This document shows, in pieces, positions 1 through 8,001 of a DNA stretch of 28,661 nt. Made by a program: the position numbers and the translations under genes. Position 1 is the stretch's first letter. Every line of letters begins with the position of its first letter. The notes beneath the pieces are model-generated. The model saw only the letters and a program-made list of their open reading frames with translations, was not told the origin of the DNA and did no database searches. Origin of the DNA: Erythrobacter sp. CCH5-A1 (GTDB taxonomy: Bacteria; Pseudomonadota; Alphaproteobacteria; Sphingomonadales; Sphingomonadaceae); NCBI RefSeq assembly GCF_001557115.1, contig NZ_LSKQ01000115.1, positions 1 through 28,661 on the forward strand, written 5' to 3'.

Positions 1-82
1 CGCCTGTCTAGCCGCTTGCCCTTGCCCCTCCCCTTCCCTATCTGCGCAGCCAATCTTCCAGACCCGTTACGAGGACCCTCCG

Positions 83-1756
83 ATGGCCGCCCAATACGCC
101 TATGTCATGAAGGGCATGACCAAGACCTTCCCCGGTGCGCCCAAGCCGGTGCTGAACAATATCAACCTCCAGTTCTACCAGGGCGCGAAGATCGGCATCG
201 TCGGGCCCAACGGCGCTGGCAAGTCGACGCTCATCAAGATCATGGCCGGGATCGACAAGGACTTCACCGGCGAGGCGTGGCCGGGCGAGAATATCACCGT
301 GGGCTATCTGGAACAGGAGCCCGAGCTCGATCCGACCAAGACCGTGCTCGAGAACGTGCGCGAGGGCGCGAAGGAAACCGCCGATCTGGTCGCCCGCTTC
401 AACGAAGTGTCAGCACTGATGTGCGAGCCCGATGCCGATTTCGATGCGCTCGGCGCGGAGATGGGCGAGCTGCAGGACAAGATCGACGCGGTCGATGGCT
501 GGACGCTCGACAACCAGCTCGAAGTCGCGATGGAAGCCCTGCGCTGCCCGCCGAGCGACTGGCCGGTCAAGGACCTCTCGGGCGGCGAGAAGCGCCGCGT
601 GGCTTTGACCCGCCTCCTCATCCAGAAGCCGTCGATCCTGTTGCTCGACGAGCCGACCAACCACCTGGACGCGGAAAGCGTGAAGTGGCTGGAAAACCAC
701 CTCAAGGACTATGCCGGCGCGGTGCTGATGATCACCCACGACCGCTATTTCCTCGACAACGTGGTCGAATGGATCCTCGAACTCGATCGCGGCTCCTACT
801 ACCCCTATGAGGGCAACTATTCGACCTACCTCGAAAAGAAGGCCAAGCGCCTCGAACAGGAAAGCCGCGAGGAAAGCGGCAAGCAGAAGGCGCTGCAGCG
901 CGAACTCGAGTGGATCCGCCAGACCCCGGCCGCGCGCCAGACCAAGTCCAAGGCGCGTATCCGCAAGTTCGAGGAACTCCAAAACAGCCAGGACAGCCGC
1001 CAGGTCGGCAAGGCGCAGATCGTCATCCAGGTGCCCGAGCGCCTCGGCGGCAAGGTGATCGAGGCCAAGGGCATCACCAAGGCTTACGGCGACAAGCTGT
1101 TGTTCGAAAACCTCAGCTTCATGCTGCCCCCGGGTGGGATCGTGGGCGTGATCGGGCCGAACGGCGCGGGCAAATCGACTTTGTTCAAGATCCTCACCGG
1201 CAAGGAACAGCCCGACAGCGGCACGATCGAGATCGGCTCCACGGTGCGCCTCGGCTATGTCGACCAGAGCCGCGACCACCTCGATCCGAAGAAGAACGTC
1301 TGGGAGGAAATCTCCGACGGGCTCGATTACATGAAGGTCAACGGGCAGGACATGTCGACCCGCGCCTATGTCGGCGCGTTCAACTTCAAGGGCGCGGACC
1401 AGCAGAAGAACGTCGGCAAGCTTTCAGGCGGGGAACGCAACCGCGTGCACATGGCCAAGATGCTGAAGCAGGGCGGCAACGTGCTGCTGCTGGACGAGCC
1501 GACCAACGACCTCGACGTAGAAACGCTCGCCGCGCTGGAAGACGCGATCGAGAACTTCGCGGGCTGCGCCGTGGTCATCAGCCACGACCGCTTCTTCCTC
1601 GACCGCCTCGCCACCCACATCCTCGCCTTCGAGGGCAACAGCCATGTCGAATGGTTCGAAGGCAACTTCGAAGCCTACGAGGAAGACAAGCGCCGCCGCC
1701 TGGGCGATGCGGCCGACCGCCCGACGCGGGTGGCCTACAAGAAATTGACGCGCTGA
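83..1756 (+). CDS. ettA: Energy-dependent translational throttle protein EttA (ABC-F ATPase)
   Basis: EttA is a cytosolic ABC-F protein that binds the ribosomal E site and couples early elongation to the ATP/ADP ratio; this role is family knowledge. The 557-residue product has two ABC cassettes and no membrane segment. The first has Walker A GPNGAGKS (41-48), signature LSGGE (165-169) and Walker B with D189/E190 in DEPTNHLD. The second has Walker A from G358, signature LSGGE and D471/E472 in DEPTNDLD. A charged Lys/Glu/Arg-rich linker at about 240-325 matches the inter-domain P-site tRNA interaction motif, with the family's WIRQTPAARQTKSKARI-type sequence. Length matches E. coli EttA (about 555). 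The ATG at 83 has GAGGA at 71-75, seven bases upstream. It converges on the next gene with 25 bp between them. Other ABC-F proteins such as Uup are less likely given length and linker. Confidence 0.97.
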   Translation: MAAQYAYVMKGMTKTFPGAPKPVLNNINLQFYQGAKIGIVGPNGAGKSTLIKIMAGIDKDFTGEAWPGENITVGYLEQEPELDPTKTVLENVREGAKETADLVARFNEVSALMCEPDADFDALGAEMGELQDKIDAVDGWTLDNQLEVAMEALRCPPSDWPVKDLSGGEKRRVALTRLLIQKPSILLLDEPTNHLDAESVKWLENHLKDYAGAVLMITHDRYFLDNVVEWILELDRGSYYPYEGNYSTYLEKKAKRLEQESREESGKQKALQRELEWIRQTPAARQTKSKARIRKFEELQNSQDSRQVGKAQIVIQVPERLGGKVIEAKGITKAYGDKLLFENLSFMLPPGGIVGVIGPNGAGKSTLFKILTGKEQPDSGTIEIGSTVRLGYVDQSRDHLDPKKNVWEEISDGLDYMKVNGQDMSTRAYVGAFNFKGADQQKNVGKLSGGERNRVHMAKMLKQGGNVLLLDEPTNDLDVETLAALEDAIENFAGCAVVISHDRFFLDRLATHILAFEGNSHVEWFEGNFEAYEEDKRRRLGDAADRPTRVAYKKLTR

Positions 1757-1781
1757 GACACCGGCTGCGCGGGGAGCAGGC

Positions 1782-2300
1782 TCAGCCGAGCTTGACCTTC
1801 CCGCGCATCAGGTTCTCGCTGAACATCATCAAATCAAGCGTCGCGTATTTGCGGGCCTCGTCCGAGATATCGGTGCGGGTGGCGAATTCGCGCAGCTTCT
1901 CGCGCTGCATGGCGACAAGGCCATCGTGATAGCCGTTTGCGGCTTCGGGATTGTAGAGCACTACTCCGAAGCGCGCTTCATCGAGCACCTTGCGCAGCGG
2001 ATCCTCGGGGCTCATCGTGGCGAGCCTTGCCACCGTGACCGGGCTCTTGGGCAGCGCAAGAATATTGCCCATCATGTGCGGCTTCAGCCCGATCCGTTCG
2101 AGCATGGGGCCGATCGCGGGATCGTCCCACAGGCACGGTGCGAAGATGAACCCGCTGTGGAAATCGAGATCGAGGCCGAGCGCCTGCGAAAGCATCGCGA
2201 TCGCCGCGTCCGCGCCGTCACTCCCGCCGGGCTGCGGCGCACGCGGCTGCGGTGCGAAACGCTGCGGCGGGTGCTGAACCTTCTTGCGACCAAACATCAT
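1782..2300 (-). CDS. Conserved-looking hypothetical protein, 172 aa
   Basis: I do not recognise this family. The product begins with a short basic, Pro/Gln-rich segment (about residues 1-28), followed by a compact soluble-looking region rich in Leu, Met, Asp and Glu with no signal peptide, membrane span or cysteine pair. Phrases such as GLKPHMMGNILALPKSP and the helical C-terminus EARKYATLDLMMFSENLM suggest an alpha-helical cytosolic protein. The start is a double ATG (2298-2300 and 2295-2297). AAAGG lies four bases before the first one, which supports initiation there. It faces ettA convergently and diverges from the GGDEF-like gene across 216 bp. Codon use resembles its neighbours, so I believe it is a real gene, but no function can be assigned. 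Confidence 0.8.
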   Translation of the reverse strand: MMFGRKKVQHPPQRFAPQPRAPQPGGSDGADAAIAMLSQALGLDLDFHSGFIFAPCLWDDPAIGPMLERIGLKPHMMGNILALPKSPVTVARLATMSPEDPLRKVLDEARFGVVLYNPEAANGYHDGLVAMQREKLREFATRTDISDEARKYATLDLMMFSENLMRGKVKLG

Positions 2301-2516
2301 GGCACCTTTCTGATGCGCTGGAACCGGTGCATCGACCTACGCCAAAACAATGGAGACACCGTAAACTTGTGCAAGGCATCGGCGTGCCCGGAAGTTGCGA
2401 GTTACGGAAACTTGCCAAATTCGTCTCTGCGCCGAAGCCTCTGCTTTACGCGTCCTTAATCAGCCTTACGTCATTCTGCCTAAGAACAAGGCAGGTCGCA
2501 AAAAGGGTAACGGGGC
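2301..2516. other. Divergent intergenic region between hypothetical gene and GGDEF-like gene
   Basis: This 216-bp stretch must hold the promoters of both divergent genes. It is visibly more AT-rich than the flanking coding DNA. It contains a 6-bp inverted repeat (CTGCCT at 2476-2481, AGGCAG at 2489-2494, 7-base loop) just before the AAGGG (2503-2507) that precedes the GTG start at 2517. I could not identify convincing -35/-10 pairs. Confidence 0.4.
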
Positions 2517-3203
2517 GTGATGACGGGGATCGTAGTGCCACTCGAAGTGGCCGCCATGCTGTGCGCGGGATGTGCTGCGGCAGGCTTCTGGGGAAGCCGG
2601 GTCCGCGCGCACCGCCGCCTCGATCCGCGGAGCGACGCCGCACCCGGCCCGCTGGCTGCCCTCCATAAGCCCGATATTTTCGCGAAGGCGGTCGATCTTG
2701 CCACACGCCGCAACGCGATGCGCGCCCGCTCGCAGGCGGTGCTGCAAGGACGTATCGATCAGCTCGACGCGCCCGGCGCGGTCTGGAACGGTGACACCCA
2801 CGCCGAGGTCCGCGAGCATGTTGCCGCAGTCATGCGCGCTGGCCTGCGCCGAGGGGACCGCTTGGCGCACGGCGACGGCAATGCCTTCACCATCACGCTG
2901 ACCGGCGCCGATGAGCGGGCCGCAGTGCGCATTGCCGACCGCCTGCGCCGCCGGCTCGCTCAGCTTCGCCTGCCGCAGCTGGGCGGCGATGCGGCGGTGA
3001 CGGCAAGTTTCGGCGTTGCCGCCGAGCGCTTCGGCGATGGCGACGATGCGATTGCAACACGTGCCCGCCGCGCGCTCGACGCTGCCGTCGCCTCCGGCAC
3101 CGACCATGTTGTGCCGGCCAGCGAGATCGAGGAGATCATGCTCCTGCCCGCCCCGGCGCCCTCGCCCTCGGCCGATAGCAGCACCGCAGCCTCGGCGGCC
3201 TGA
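2517..3203 (+). CDS. Degenerate GGDEF-like domain protein
   Basis: The 228-residue product starts with a short hydrophobic segment (about residues 4-25, with two Cys) that could be a membrane anchor. A GGDEF-type fold follows at about 50-200. LRRGDRLAHGDGNAF (110-124) aligns with the family pattern that ends in GGDEF, and VTASFGVA (161-168) matches the conserved strand after it. The signature itself reads DGNAF (120-124) instead of GGDEF. The metal- and catalysis-associated Asp-Glu pair is therefore replaced by Asn-Ala, and diguanylate cyclase activity is not expected. It may be a catalytically dead domain that binds a nucleotide or a partner. The C-terminus is Ala/Pro/Ser-rich. The GTG at 2517 is preferred because AAGGG (2503-2507) is nine bases upstream; the adjacent ATG at 2520 is possible. 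It converges with the PPOX gene, 22 bp away. Confidence 0.75.
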   Translation: MMTGIVVPLEVAAMLCAGCAAAGFWGSRVRAHRRLDPRSDAAPGPLAALHKPDIFAKAVDLATRRNAMRARSQAVLQGRIDQLDAPGAVWNGDTHAEVREHVAAVMRAGLRRGDRLAHGDGNAFTITLTGADERAAVRIADRLRRRLAQLRLPQLGGDAAVTASFGVAAERFGDGDDAIATRARRALDAAVASGTDHVVPASEIEEIMLLPAPAPSPSADSSTAASAA

Positions 3204-3225
3204 GCCGCCTCGCGCACAGAACGTC

Positions 3226-3819
3226 TCAGGGCGAGACCCAGCGCCCTTCCCACAGTGCGGCCCCACCAGACTGCGCGCGCGAAAACTGCGCGCGCACGTG
3301 CCCGGTATGGGCGAGATAAAGCCAGTCGAGCGCGGTCAGCGTGATCTTCAGCACCGCGAAGTTTTCGCGCGCGGGGACGAGCTGCGCCTCGTCGGGCTCT
3401 ACCCCCTCGAATTCCGGCGGCAGGCCCGAGGTCGGCCCGTCCGAGCCCGCCCCCGGCCCCTCGCCGAGATAACAGCGCCGCGCGAAGTTGGTGCTGGCGT
3501 TCCATGCGGCATCGACCTCGGCGCCTGCGCGGAGGATCTCGCCCGTCCCCCGGGCGCGAATCTGGATCTTGGCACCCTTGTCGTAGAACAGCACGCCGAT
3601 GCGCGGATCGCCCGCGACAGTCGCGGCCTTGGGCGCGCGCGCATCGGTGTGGAGCCGCAGCGTCCAGGCAGCAGCATCGAAAGCCCGCAGAACCATGACC
3701 CGTGCATCGACATCGGACGTCACGATGACCGGCGTGTGCAGGGGCGACTTGCGATCCCGGGGCGCGCGAATCAGGCGGTCACGGCAATCGGCGAGGCAGG
3801 CATCGAGGGTGTCGAACAT
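3226..3819 (-). CDS. Pyridoxamine 5'-phosphate oxidase-family flavin-binding protein
   Basis: This 197-residue protein has the split-barrel, FMN-binding pattern of PNPOx-related proteins, probably the Alr4036-like group. An early strand DARVMVLRAFD (38-48) carries the phosphate-binding Arg region. HTDARAPKAA (57-66) matches the HTDxRSxK element of the family, and the C-terminal LDWLYLAHTGHVRAQF (164-179) followed by a final Trp-x-x-Pro-like end is typical. True PdxH enzymes oxidise pyridoxine or pyridoxamine phosphate; this sub-group is often uncharacterised and may act on other substrates, so the reaction is left open. The frame stays open to a TTG at 3870, but the ATG at 3819 begins at the usual family N-terminus and has AAAGG about ten bases upstream. 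Convergent with the GGDEF-like gene and divergent from the RcnB-like gene. Confidence 0.87.
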   Translation of the reverse strand: MFDTLDACLADCRDRLIRAPRDRKSPLHTPVIVTSDVDARVMVLRAFDAAAWTLRLHTDARAPKAATVAGDPRIGVLFYDKGAKIQIRARGTGEILRAGAEVDAAWNASTNFARRCYLGEGPGAGSDGPTSGLPPEFEGVEPDEAQLVPARENFAVLKITLTALDWLYLAHTGHVRAQFSRAQSGGAALWEGRWVSP

Positions 3820-3984
3820 GGCGCGAGCGCCTTTGGCTGCCGAACCGTCCGGGTCAAGTGGCAAGGACAATGTTCAGCCACACTGCATTTTTTCTGAACA
3901 TCGCCGAACCGGTTCATCGCTGCGACAGTCTGCCGGGTCTAAGCCGCCTTCATCACGATAAGCCTGTGGTGGGCTGGCGATACT

Positions 3985-3989
3985 GGAGG
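3985..3989 (+). promoter_or_regulatory. Ribosome binding site that fixes the RcnB-like start
   Basis: GGAGG lies nine bases before the ATG at 3999. The open frame extends upstream to 3858, but only this start has a strong Shine-Dalgarno sequence and is followed directly by a signal peptide. Confidence 0.75.
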
Positions 3990-3998
3990 CACTTGCCA

Positions 3999-5237
3999 AT
4001 GATGACCTTCCTTGCCCGAGGTGGATCGCTCGCCGCACTGGCGGCCGCGCTCGCCCTCACCCTGCCCGCCGCACCAGCCACCGCCCAGAACCTCACGCTC
4101 GAGCGTGACGAGCCGGGCGGAACGCCGATGCGTGTCGCTCCCCCTCCCCGCGCCGAACGTGCTCCGCGCCCCGAGCGGGCAGCGGCGCCGCGCGCCGAGG
4201 CGCCGAGGCCCGAGCGCGCCGCGCCGCGCTTCGAACAGCCCCAGGCACAGCCGCGTCCCGAGCGCCCCGCACCGCGCGGCTTCGGCGGCGAAGTTGCGGG
4301 CCGGGCCCGTGCGGCACAGCAACAGCAGCAGCAGGCGCAGCGGGACCAGCGCGCCGATCGCATTGACCGGCGCAGCGAGCAGCGTGCAGACCGCGTCGAC
4401 CAGCGCTTCGATCAGCGCGCAACCCGCGTCGAACAGCGCGGCGATGCCGAGGCGCGGCGGCTCGAATGGCGCGGCCGTGACCGCGCCGCCGACCGGGTCG
4501 ACACGCGCACCGATATCCGCGCGGGCCGCATCGAGGACCGCGGCGATGTCCGCGCCGATCGCATCGAGCGCCGCGGTGACGCCCGTGCCGACCGTGTCGA
4601 CGGGCGGGGCGCCGGCTGGCAGGGCGGCCCGCGGGATGCGCGTCAGAGCGACGGCCGCGTCGGCGACGTCCGCGCCCGCGGTGGCCGTGACGGCCGCTTC
4701 GAAGGCCGGGGCGACGGCGGGTTCTCGGGCCAGGTCGGCGACATCGCCCGCGATGCGCGCCGTGCCGACCAGCGCGGCGACTGGCGCCGCGATGATGACC
4801 GTCGGGGCGACTGGCGCGGTGACCGTGACCGGCGAGACGGCTGGCGCGGCGACCGCCGGGGCTGGCGTCAGGACGACTGGCGCTGGGGCTGGAACGGCCG
4901 GCCGGGCTGGGACCGCCGCGATTTCCGCCGCTGGGACAACCGCTGGCGCGACAATCGCCGCTACGACTGGTACGATTTCCGCCGTGGCAATCGCTTTCTG
5001 TTCCGTCCGGGCCCCTACTACGCCCCGTTCCGCAGCCACCGTTACAGCCGCCTGAGCATCGGCTTTTACCTCGACAGCCTGTTCTTCCAGCCGCGCTTCT
5101 TCATCAACGACCCGTGGGCCTATCACCTCCCGCCGGTTTACGGGCCTTATCAATGGGTCCGGTATTATGACGATGTCGTGCTGGTCGATATCTACACCGG
5201 CGAGGTCGTAGACGTGATCCACGACTTCTTCTGGTAG
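3999..5237 (+). CDS. RcnB-like secreted Arg/Asp-rich repeat protein
   Basis: The 412-residue product has a signal peptide (basic start, hydrophobic 10-24, cleavage probably after ATA-Q at 29/30), so it is exported to the periplasm. Residues 40-95 are a Pro/Arg/Ala-rich linker. Residues 115-203 form eight tandem units of 11 residues (the fifth has 12) with consensus xDxRADRVDxR. Residues 255-330 are Arg/Asp/Trp/Gly-rich (GDWRGDRDRR-type). The C-terminal part has the RcnB-family ending: LPPVYGPYQWVRYYDDVVLVD then TGEVVDVIHDFFW up to the last residue. E. coli RcnB is a small periplasmic protein linked to Ni/Co homeostasis; whether this long homologue binds metal is unknown. It is roughly three to four times longer than E. 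coli RcnB because of the repeats. It is followed by an intrinsic terminator and appears monocistronic. Confidence 0.85.
   Translation: MMTFLARGGSLAALAAALALTLPAAPATAQNLTLERDEPGGTPMRVAPPPRAERAPRPERAAAPRAEAPRPERAAPRFEQPQAQPRPERPAPRGFGGEVAGRARAAQQQQQQAQRDQRADRIDRRSEQRADRVDQRFDQRATRVEQRGDAEARRLEWRGRDRAADRVDTRTDIRAGRIEDRGDVRADRIERRGDARADRVDGRGAGWQGGPRDARQSDGRVGDVRARGGRDGRFEGRGDGGFSGQVGDIARDARRADQRGDWRRDDDRRGDWRGDRDRRDGWRGDRRGWRQDDWRWGWNGRPGWDRRDFRRWDNRWRDNRRYDWYDFRRGNRFLFRPGPYYAPFRSHRYSRLSIGFYLDSLFFQPRFFINDPWAYHLPPVYGPYQWVRYYDDVVLVDIYTGEVVDVIHDFFW
4341..4607 (+). repeat. In-frame 33-bp tandem repeat encoding 11-residue units
   Basis: Eight consecutive units encode residues 115-203 of the RcnB-like protein: RDQRADRIDRR, SEQRADRVDQR, FDQRATRVEQR, GDAEARRLEWR, one 12-residue unit, TDIRAGRIEDR, GDVRADRIERR and GDARADRVDGR. 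Ala at position 5, Ile/Val/Leu at position 8 and Arg at position 11 are nearly invariant. The DNA copies have diverged, so this is an old, selected repeat rather than a recent expansion. Confidence 0.85.
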
Positions 5238-5258
5238 GTCTTCGCCAGAAAAGGGACG

Positions 5259-5293
5259 GCCCCGTCGGAGCGATCCGGCGGGGCTTTCTCTTT
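5259..5293 (+). terminator. Rho-independent terminator of the RcnB-like gene
   Basis: An 11-bp stem (GCCCCGTCGGA at 5259-5269 against TCCGGCGGGGC at 5274-5284, one G-T wobble) with a GCGA loop is followed by the T-rich run TTTCTCTTT. It begins 21 bases after the RcnB-like stop codon. Confidence 0.9.
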
Positions 5294-5417
5294 GATCGCC
5301 CCTCGGCGCGACCCACCGGGAAGCGCCCCGGAACGCAGCGTCGCGCCCTTCCGCAATTGGACACACTGCCGGGGCGGCTTGCACGGCCCCGCGCCCGGTT
5401 GCTAGGCTTGGCCCGCG

Positions 5418-6092
5418 ATGACCGCGACCACGCCCGCCACCGCTCCCGATCAGAACGCCCTCGCGCGGCTCGGCGCAGCGGTCCGCTCGCGGCTCGCAGA
5501 CGTGCCCGGGATCTACCGCGTGCCCGACGAGCGGATCGAGCTCTATGCCATCGGCGGGTTCCTGTCGGGCGAGGAGTGCGGGCGCCTAACCGCCATGATC
5601 GACGCGGTGGCCAAGCCCTCGGCGCTTCACGAGCTCGACTATGCCAGCGGCTATCGCACCTCCTTCTCGAGCGATCTCGACCCCCACGATCCTTTCGTCG
5701 TCGGCATTTCGGCGCGGATCGATGCAGTGCTGGGCGTGCCCGGCTCCTTCGGCGAGCCGGTGCAGGGCCAGCGCTATCTGCCGGGACAGGAATTCAAGCC
5801 GCACAACGACTGGTTCTACACCTCCGAGGCCTACTGGCCGCAGGAACAGCAGCGCGGCGGGCAGCGGAGCTGGACCACCATGGCCTACCTCAACGCAGTC
5901 GAAGCGGGCGGCGCCACCGCCTTCACCCTCCTCGGCATCGAAATCGCTCCCACCCCGGGCGTGCTCCTCTTGTGGAACAATGCCCTGCCCGACGGCCGCC
6001 CGAACGAGGCGACGCTCCATGCCGGAGCTCCCGTGGAGGCGGGGGCGAAATACATCATCACCAAGTGGTACCGCACCCGCCGCTGGCGCTGA
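5418..6092 (+). CDS. 2-oxoglutarate/Fe(II)-dependent oxygenase, prolyl 4-hydroxylase-like
   Basis: The 224-residue protein has the double-stranded beta-helix signature of the 2OG-Fe(II) oxygenases. The HxD pair is H129/D131 in FKPHNDWF, the distal ligand is H201 in ATLHAGAPV, and K211 in GAKYIITKWYR is placed to bind the 2-oxoglutarate carboxylate. QRYLPGQEF before the HxD and GGATAFTLLGIEIAPTPGVLLLWNN after it match the prolyl 4-hydroxylase alpha-subunit catalytic domain. There is no signal peptide, so it is probably cytosolic. The family hydroxylates proline or other residues in proteins such as EF-Tu or ribosomal proteins; the target here is unknown. The ATG at 5418 lies downstream of the RcnB-like terminator. 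It converges with lysK, with 3 bp between the stop codons. Confidence 0.92.
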   Translation: MTATTPATAPDQNALARLGAAVRSRLADVPGIYRVPDERIELYAIGGFLSGEECGRLTAMIDAVAKPSALHELDYASGYRTSFSSDLDPHDPFVVGISARIDAVLGVPGSFGEPVQGQRYLPGQEFKPHNDWFYTSEAYWPQEQQRGGQRSWTTMAYLNAVEAGGATAFTLLGIEIAPTPGVLLLWNNALPDGRPNEATLHAGAPVEAGAKYIITKWYRTRRWR

Positions 6093-6095
6093 GCG

Positions 6096-7709
6096 TCATG
6101 CCTTGGCGAGCGCCTCCGCGATCAGCGCGCGGGTGGGCGCGATGCCGTAAAGTGCGATGAAGCTGCCCATGCGCGGGCCCTGTTCGCTGCCGAGCAGGGT
6201 TTCGTAGAGCGCCTTGAACCAGTCGCGCAGGGATTCGAAGCCGAACTCCTCGACCTTCCCGATCTCGTAGACGATGGTCTGCAAGTCCTCCGCGCTGGTC
6301 GCCAGGTCGGCCATTTCGAGCGCCGCATCGAGCGCCTTCAACGCCGCAACCTCGCCGCCGACCGGCGCACGCTTCTCCAGCGTCGGCGCGACGAAATCGC
6401 GGTTGTAGGCGAGCGCCCGGCCCACCAGCGCATCCAATGCCGGGTGCGCCTCGGGCGTGGCATCCTCGACATAATTGCCGAGATAGGACCACACCGCCTC
6501 GCGCGTCGCGCCCGCGCCGAGCACGCCCACCAGATTGAGCAGCAGGCTGAAAGGCACCGGCAGGCTCTCGCCCTGCCCCGGCGCGTCGGCGCCCGCGAGG
6601 CGCTGATTGGCGCGCAGCAGGTGCCACACCGGATTGCCGAGCCGCTTGTCCACATCCTGCCCCGGAATCGCGGCGCGGAACTGCCAGTAATCGTCGACCG
6701 CCTTGGGGATCACGCCGGCGTGCAGCTGCTTGGCGCTCTTGGGATTGGCGAAGATGTAGAAGCCGAGGCTCTCGGGGCTGCCATATTGCAGCCACTCCTC
6801 GATCGAGAGGCCATTGCCCTTGGACTTGGAAATCTTCTCGCCCTTGGCATCGAGGAACAGCTCGTAGATCAACCCCTCGGGCTTGTTGCCGCCGAGCACG
6901 CGGGCGATCTTGCCCGACTGGATGCCGGAATCGGTCAGGTCCTTGCCGTACATCTCGTAATCGACGCCAAGCGCCACCCAGCGCATCGCCCAATCGACCT
7001 TCCACTGGCACTTGGCCATGCCGCCCAGCGCCGATTGTTCGACCGTGCTGCCGTCCTCGTCGGTGAAGCGGATGATCCCGGCGGCGGCATCGACCACCTC
7101 GATCGGCACCTGCAACACCGCGCCCGTGGTGGGGCTGACCGGCATCACGGGGGAGTAGGTCTTGCGCCGCTCTTCGCCGAGGGTTGGCAGCATGATGTCC
7201 ATGATCGCGCCGAAATTGGTCAGCACCCCGCGCAGGGCATCATCGAACCGGCCGCCATTGTAGCAATCCGAGGAGCTGACGAATTCGTACTCGAACCCGA
7301 ACCGGTCGAGGAAGTCGCGCAGCATCGCGTTGTTGTGCGCGGCGAAGCTTTCGAACTTTTCGAACGGATCGGGGATGCGCGACAGGGGCCTCCCAAGATT
7401 GGCCTCGAGCAGCGCCTTGTTCGGCACGTTGTCGGGCACCTTGCGAAGGCCGTCCATGTCGTCGCTGAACGCGACCAGCCGGGTCGGCTGACCGGTCAGC
7501 GTCTCGTAGGCGCGCCGCACGAGGCTCGTGCGCAGCACTTCCTGAAAGGTGCCGATATGCGGCAGGCCCGAGGGGCCGTAGCCGGTCTCGAACAGCACGC
7601 CGCCGGGCTTGCCTTGCGGCAGCCGCTTGGCCAGGCGCTGCGCCTCCTGGAAGGGCCAGGCCTTGGAGTTGGTCGCTGCGGCGATGAGGGCATCTTGGGT
7701 GATTGTCAT
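6096..7709 (-). CDS. lysK: Class I lysyl-tRNA synthetase
   Basis: This cytosolic enzyme charges tRNA-Lys. The 537-residue product is the class I type found in archaea and many alphaproteobacteria, not the class II LysS of most bacteria. The HIGH-like motif is HIGT at 51-54 (in GYGPSGLPHIGT) and the KMSKS-like motif is KISKSKG from K292. LVAFSDDMDGLRKVP and MYGKDLTDSG are characteristic of the family, and the length fits (about 520-540). The frame is open upstream to 7991, but family similarity begins at the ATG at 7709 (MTITQDAL), and the extension would run through the palindromic intergenic DNA. No clear Shine-Dalgarno sequence is visible, so the start rests on homology. Divergent from the helicase gene. 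Confidence 0.96.
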   Translation of the reverse strand: MTITQDALIAAATNSKAWPFQEAQRLAKRLPQGKPGGVLFETGYGPSGLPHIGTFQEVLRTSLVRRAYETLTGQPTRLVAFSDDMDGLRKVPDNVPNKALLEANLGRPLSRIPDPFEKFESFAAHNNAMLRDFLDRFGFEYEFVSSSDCYNGGRFDDALRGVLTNFGAIMDIMLPTLGEERRKTYSPVMPVSPTTGAVLQVPIEVVDAAAGIIRFTDEDGSTVEQSALGGMAKCQWKVDWAMRWVALGVDYEMYGKDLTDSGIQSGKIARVLGGNKPEGLIYELFLDAKGEKISKSKGNGLSIEEWLQYGSPESLGFYIFANPKSAKQLHAGVIPKAVDDYWQFRAAIPGQDVDKRLGNPVWHLLRANQRLAGADAPGQGESLPVPFSLLLNLVGVLGAGATREAVWSYLGNYVEDATPEAHPALDALVGRALAYNRDFVAPTLEKRAPVGGEVAALKALDAALEMADLATSAEDLQTIVYEIGKVEEFGFESLRDWFKALYETLLGSEQGPRMGSFIALYGIAPTRALIAEALAKA

Positions 7710-8001
7710 AGCGGGGCGGCTATTACGGGGCTCGGGGCGGCTTGCAAGCACAATGGCGCGCGCAAAGCGGACAAAGCGGACACCGTGTCCGCTTTGCACG
7801 ATGCGATATTGTTCAAGTCGATCATGGGCTTGCACTCGATTTGCGAAGCGGACGGACACGGGTGGCGGGGCTTCGTATCTGTCCGTGCCGCTGACATCTT
7901 TGCGCTTTCTACCGCTTGCGGAGCCTGTAGGACAGATGCGCGGGGCAAAGGCGCAGCAGGCGGCGTTTACATGGCCGCCACCCTCGCCCATCTAGCGACA
8001 A
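7710..8001. other. Repeat-rich intergenic region between lysK and helicase
   Basis: This 292-bp divergent intergenic region has no convincing gene. It carries several GCGGACA/TGTCCGC-type half sites: two alternative perfect inverted repeats at 7762-7797, a further pair ACGGACA (7852-7858) and TGTCCGT (7880-7886), and a nested CGAAGC (7844-7849)/GCTTCG (7870-7875) hairpin. Promoters for both flanking genes should lie here, but I could not pick reliable -35/-10 elements. Confidence 0.5.
7762..7797. repeat. Perfect palindrome with two alternative pairings
   Basis: CAAAGCGGACAC (7772-7783) and GTGTCCGCTTTG (7785-7796) are perfect inverted repeats around a single base at 7784. The left arm is itself preceded by a second copy, so GCAAAGCGGACA (7762-7773) also pairs perfectly with TGTCCGCTTTGC (7786-7797) across a 12-base loop. 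It may be an operator, a cruciform-forming site or a dispersed intergenic repeat. Confidence 0.75.

Noticed and set aside
2359..2418. Possible direct repeat around two AAACTTG copies upstream of the GGDEF-like gene.
   Set aside because: Only a short core is shared and spacing is irregular; it is within chance expectation.
3939..5384. A 481-codon minus-strand frame across the RcnB-like gene.
   Set aside because: Its Ala/Val/Pro-rich repeats simply mirror the plus-strand 33-bp repeat, and the plus strand has the signal peptide, ribosome site and terminator.
7710..7991. N-terminal extension of lysK and small frames in the lysK/helicase intergenic region.
   Set aside because: They run through palindromic DNA, lack ribosome sites and have no family similarity.
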